Shown here in pieces: positions 35,309 through 37,957 of a stretch of DNA of 37,957 nt. A program made the position numbers and the translations under genes. The notes below the pieces were generated by a model that did not search any database, was not told the DNA's origin, and saw only the letters and a list, made by a program, of their open reading frames with translations. Every line of letters starts with the position of its first letter. The stretch's first letter is position 1. Source of the stretch: Burkholderiales bacterium (GTDB lineage Bacteria > Pseudomonadota > Gammaproteobacteria > Burkholderiales > Burkholderiaceae_C); NCBI GenBank assembly GCA_947448955.1, contig CANFPU010000019.1, forward strand, positions 1 through 37,957. The letters are read 5' to 3'.

Positions 35309-36855
35309 CGCAATCGCTCCAGCAAGATGCCCTGCGCGGCCTGCAGCAGCACCTCTGCCTTGGCGCAGGCTGCTTGCTGCTCGGTCAGCGCGAAGCGTGC
35401 ATTGAGCACGCGCTCTTCGCGGGTCAGGACTTCGCGTAAATCGCTGCGTCCAGCCGCGAGGCGCTGGCGCTCAAGCGCGAGCTGCTGCTGCTCACGCTGC
35501 ACCAACTCGCTGCCCAGCTTCCAACGCTCGACTGCACTCTGCAGCAAGCCCACGCTGGTCTCGACATCGTTGGCGATCGCCACTTCCAGCGCCTGGATCG
35601 CCAACAGCGCGTCCTTTTGTCGAACCTGGGCAGCCACCCAGTCGGCCTTGGACAGCTTGTTCTCGCCCAAAGGCATGGCCAACTGCAGACCGACGCTCCA
35701 CGACGGGTAAGGTGCGGTCGCGCTGCGGCTGAAAGCGGTCTCCATCCCCAGCGACAGCCCGTTCAAACCGTAACTGGCCAGCAGATCGATGCGCGGCAGC
35801 ATCTGGTTGGCGGTGTAGGCGACTTGAATGCCTTCGCGCTGCAGCAAGGTCTTGCGCATACGAAGGTCTTCGCGGCGCTGCAGCGCGGTGTCCAGGCTGT
35901 CCTGCACGCGCGCGACTTGGGCGTTGACGCTGGGCAGCGGTTCGCTGGCCTTGAAGTGGTACAGCCGGTCTTTCGGGTCGACCATCAAGAGCGTGCGCAG
36001 CCTGTTGACCCGCTCGAGCTCGGCCTGGCGCGCCTCGCTCAGCAGGCTCTTGTAGCGCAGCAAAGAGCTCTCGACCTCCCAGACCTCGGACTGCGGCAAG
36101 CGACCCTGACGGTTCAAGTCGCGCGCTTGGGCCAGCAAACGCTCGCCCATCGCGATCTTGTCTTGCGCCACCACCACCTTGTGCTGTGCCAGTGACAAGT
36201 CGTGGTAGCTCAGGATGGCTTCGGCCGCGACCGAGCTCTCGGTGTCGCGGTTGGCGCTTTGCGCAGCGACGCTGTCGAGCTCGGCCTGACGCAGCCGCGC
36301 CAGGGTGACCCGGGTGCCCGCGTCACGCGCCAAAGGTTGGGTCAACCCGACACCGTAGTAGCTGCGGTTGTAGCGTCCATCGGGCGGCAACTGCTCTTGC
36401 ATCAGGTTGGTGGTGAACCTCGACAAGCTGACCTTGCCTTCGACCTTGGCGCCACTGGACAGCAACTGGCTCAAGCCCAGCGCAAAGTCCTGGCCGTGCT
36501 TGTCATAGATGTCAGCGTTGCTGCGAACCAGCTTTTCCTCCGCCGTGTTCTGGGTCAGCGAGCGTCCGTTCTGCGCCGACAGGCTGACCGCCGGCTGAAA
36601 AGCGCCCTTGGCGCGATCGATCCCGGTGGCGGTGATCTCGCCTTCGTACTGCTTGGACAACACGGTGCGGTTGGCGCTGAGCAAGCGCTCGACCATCTGT
36701 TTCAAGCTCAGGTCGATCGGCGCTGCAGCCGAGGGCTGAGACCTCAGTGGCTGGCTATTCTGTTGAGCAAATGCCTCCCCCAGCCCTAACAGCGCCAACA
36801 GACTGCCCAACCCAGCACGCCATGCCAGGTCGCGACTTCGCGGCCAGGGGTTCAT
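35305..36855 (-). CDS. TolC-like outer-membrane efflux/secretion channel
   Basis: The product has 516 residues from the ATG at 36855; a TTG directly upstream at 36858 is in frame but less likely. Residues 1-30 form a signal peptide (hydrophobic core GLGSLLALLGLGEAFA, cut near A-F-A/Q-Q). The rest has the two-fold repeat of outer-membrane efflux proteins: long helices (about 50-80, 200-295, 315-345 and 405-510) separated by strands with L-x-L-x-Q-L (126-131) and S-W-S-V-G-L-Q-L-A-M-P-L (385-396). Typical family members have about 430-500 residues. It lies 53 bases after the first SapC gene. In this operon it should form the outer-membrane exit for the giant protein, with the three adaptor-type proteins encoded next (inference from context). 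Confidence 0.93.
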   Translation of the reverse strand: MNPWPRSRDLAWRAGLGSLLALLGLGEAFAQQNSQPLRSQPSAAAPIDLSLKQMVERLLSANRTVLSKQYEGEITATGIDRAKGAFQPAVSLSAQNGRSLTQNTAEEKLVRSNADIYDKHGQDFALGLSQLLSSGAKVEGKVSLSRFTTNLMQEQLPPDGRYNRSYYGVGLTQPLARDAGTRVTLARLRQAELDSVAAQSANRDTESSVAAEAILSYHDLSLAQHKVVVAQDKIAMGERLLAQARDLNRQGRLPQSEVWEVESSLLRYKSLLSEARQAELERVNRLRTLLMVDPKDRLYHFKASEPLPSVNAQVARVQDSLDTALQRREDLRMRKTLLQREGIQVAYTANQMLPRIDLLASYGLNGLSLGMETAFSRSATAPYPSWSVGLQLAMPLGENKLSKADWVAAQVRQKDALLAIQALEVAIANDVETSVGLLQSAVERWKLGSELVQREQQQLALERQRLAAGRSDLREVLTREERVLNARFALTEQQAACAKAEVLLQAAQGILLERLR

Positions 36856-36858
36856 CAA

Positions 36859-36908
36859 CTCGGACCTGAAGCGGGCGGATGGCGTCGGAATGCCGGCAAA
36901 ACCAAAAC
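36859..36908 (-). other. Only non-overlapping gap in the operon
   Basis: This short gap separates the first SapC gene from the TolC-like gene. It holds a likely ribosome binding site (CAGG, with AGG about 9 nt before the TolC ATG). I see no clear hairpin with a T-run or promoter here, so I treat it as a normal intra-operon spacer. Confidence 0.5.
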
Positions 36909-37709
36909 CTATTGCAAGGTTTCAGCGTTCGGCTCCGACGAAGCACCGACCGGCTCTGCAACAGGCTGACCCAATGGCGCGGCCGCTGCGTCCTGGGCGA
37001 TGGCTGAAGCGGCCTTCTTCAAGCTGACCAAACGCTCAATCTGAGGCAGCGAAATCAGGTGCGCATAGATCGCGGGCAAATACTGCTTGGCGCGGATTTC
37101 CAGGAACTTGGTGTCCGAGAAATTGTTCAGGCGCTCCTCGTTGATGACATAGCAGCCCGTGATGTTGCGAACCTGTTCGGCAGCATTGACACGCATGCTC
37201 AAGGGCGTGAGCAGGTTGTTGTGCACCAGAAATTCGGTGAACGACTGGGTCATCATGTCCATCTGCTGCAGTTCGCTGAGATAGCGCTTGACGTTCTCGA
37301 TCACTTGCGTCGGCTGGCCTTGCTCATCGAACATCGCCGAACCTTCGGTCTCGCTGATCAAGTCGCTCGCCTCGTCGATGCAGACCAAATAGCGATCGGC
37401 ATCTGCCGACTTGGTCAGTGCAAAGGGATAACGCCGAATGATGGCGGGGATATAGCTGGCTTCCCACGACCCTTGTTCATTGACGAACAAGTTTTCACCG
37501 GCATCCAGTCCGAGCAAGGCGACCGGCCGGAACACGTCCTGCCCCTTGTCCTCCAGAAACACCAGAGGATAGGTCGCCGCGGCCCGAACGAATTCGTGCG
37601 CCGTCACATAGGCGAGGTGGAAACCGGCGGCGAAATGAAAGTCATTGTTGACCTTGACCTTGGTCTTCGCGTGACGGGCTTGATTGACGGGAACGACTTG
37701 TTGATACAT
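36909..37709 (-). CDS. SapC-family protein, first gene of the operon
   Basis: The product has 266 residues. Family motifs are H-E-F-V-R-A-A-A-T-Y-P-L-V-F-L-E-D (38-54), F-R-P-V-A-L-L-G-L (60-68), R-R-Y-P-F-A-L (92-98), V-C-I-D-E-A-S-D-L-I-S (109-119), A-M-F-D-E-Q-G (125-131) and a C-terminal I-Y-A-H-L-I-S-L-P segment. The tail (about 235-266) is rich in Ala, Pro and Glu and looks disordered. There is no signal peptide. SapC belongs to the Campylobacter fetus S-layer locus, beside its type I secretion genes, but its biochemical role is not established. This copy matches the family better than the one at 27781-28488. The ATG at 37709 has only a weak CAGG about 10 nt upstream. It follows an AT-rich leader and probably marks the start of the transcript. 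Confidence 0.92.
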   Translation of the reverse strand: MYQQVVPVNQARHAKTKVKVNNDFHFAAGFHLAYVTAHEFVRAAATYPLVFLEDKGQDVFRPVALLGLDAGENLFVNEQGSWEASYIPAIIRRYPFALTKSADADRYLVCIDEASDLISETEGSAMFDEQGQPTQVIENVKRYLSELQQMDMMTQSFTEFLVHNNLLTPLSMRVNAAEQVRNITGCYVINEERLNNFSDTKFLEIRAKQYLPAIYAHLISLPQIERLVSLKKAASAIAQDAAAAPLGQPVAEPVGASSEPNAETLQ

Positions 37710-37957
37710 GGCTATATGACCTGTGTGAATTTTAATTCAGTAATTTTTTCGATACAATCATTTTAAATGATTCAAAAAGCTCAACAGCATCAATCATAAG
37801 ATGAATGCGTTAAGCTCTTCCCATCAAGTTATTATCATCAAAAGCTGAACTTGTAGGTTGTTCCGAAATTCGAAATGATGTGATCAACATCCGCCTCTAG
37901 CTCTACAGAATTTCGACATTTGACAGCCATCCAAGTATATTTCATCTTGTGCCAGAG
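37710..37957. other. AT-rich intergenic leader upstream of the operon
   Basis: No gene is supported in this stretch on either strand. It is clearly richer in A and T than the rest of the window. It contains the 17-bp palindrome, weak promoter-like elements (including GATAAT on the minus strand at 37831-37836) and a small inverted repeat, GATGT/ACATC, at 37877-37891. It is the only plausible place in the window for the operon promoter. Confidence 0.6.
37752..37772 (-). promoter_or_regulatory. Perfect 17-bp palindrome in the AT-rich leader, possible operator
   Basis: AATCATTTTAAATGATT at 37756-37772 is a perfect inverted repeat: eight-base arms around a single central base. It lies about 47 bases upstream of the first SapC start, in sequence much richer in A and T than the rest of the window. 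An element resembling a -35 box (TTGTAT, 37752-37757) overlaps its edge, and a -10-like TAAAAT lies 17 bases further on (37729-37734). A regulator bound to the palindrome would block that promoter. The start from this promoter would leave a very short leader, so the true promoter may be further upstream. Confidence 0.35.

Noticed and set aside
36859-36908. Terminator or internal promoter between SapC and TolC genes
   Set aside because: I could not find a convincing hairpin with a T-run or a -35/-10 pair.

Overview
The window is GC-rich and every gene I can support lies on the minus strand. They form one block that reads right to left, from a short AT-rich leader (37710-37957) to the left edge. 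Base composition, codon use and protein families suggest a proteobacterium, most likely a Burkholderiales-type betaproteobacterium. That placement is inference, because no rRNA or other phylogenetic marker is present.

Layout in transcription order: a SapC-family protein (36909-37709); a TolC-like outer-membrane channel (35305-36855); a small exported HlyD-type adaptor (34478-35308); a GAF domain fused to an HlyD-type adaptor (32619-34481); an M50 membrane metalloprotease fused to an HlyD-type adaptor (30454-32622); a short SecA-like ATPase (28481-30457); a second, divergent SapC-like protein (27781-28488); an unrecognised 152-residue protein (27326-27784); and a giant ORF that starts at 27329 and is still open at base 1, giving at least 9,109 codons. 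From the TolC gene onward each gene overlaps the next by 4 or 8 bases, so this looks like one translationally coupled operon ending in the giant gene.

The giant protein begins with a LEPR-XLL-type N-terminus. After that come tandem units of about 270-300 residues, a duplicated block of about 245 residues, several modules of about 100 residues, an array of alternating modules of about 65-70 residues, a long haemagglutinin-like region, and Ig/cadherin-like modules of about 118 residues at the left edge. A short module with a Y-x-Y-x-G start and a D-T-x-x-W end recurs at least 11 times. I read no cysteine in it.

Taken together, the operon looks like a dedicated export and surface-display system for one giant adhesin-like protein. 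It has an outer-membrane channel and three adaptor-type proteins but no ABC transporter in the window. The only clear motor ATPase is a SecA-like protein without the usual long C-terminus. A SecA-like motor paired with M50-HlyD and GAF-HlyD adaptors is the most promising candidate for an undescribed system. The 3' end of the giant gene and anything beyond it lie outside the window, so a separate ABC exporter elsewhere cannot be excluded.
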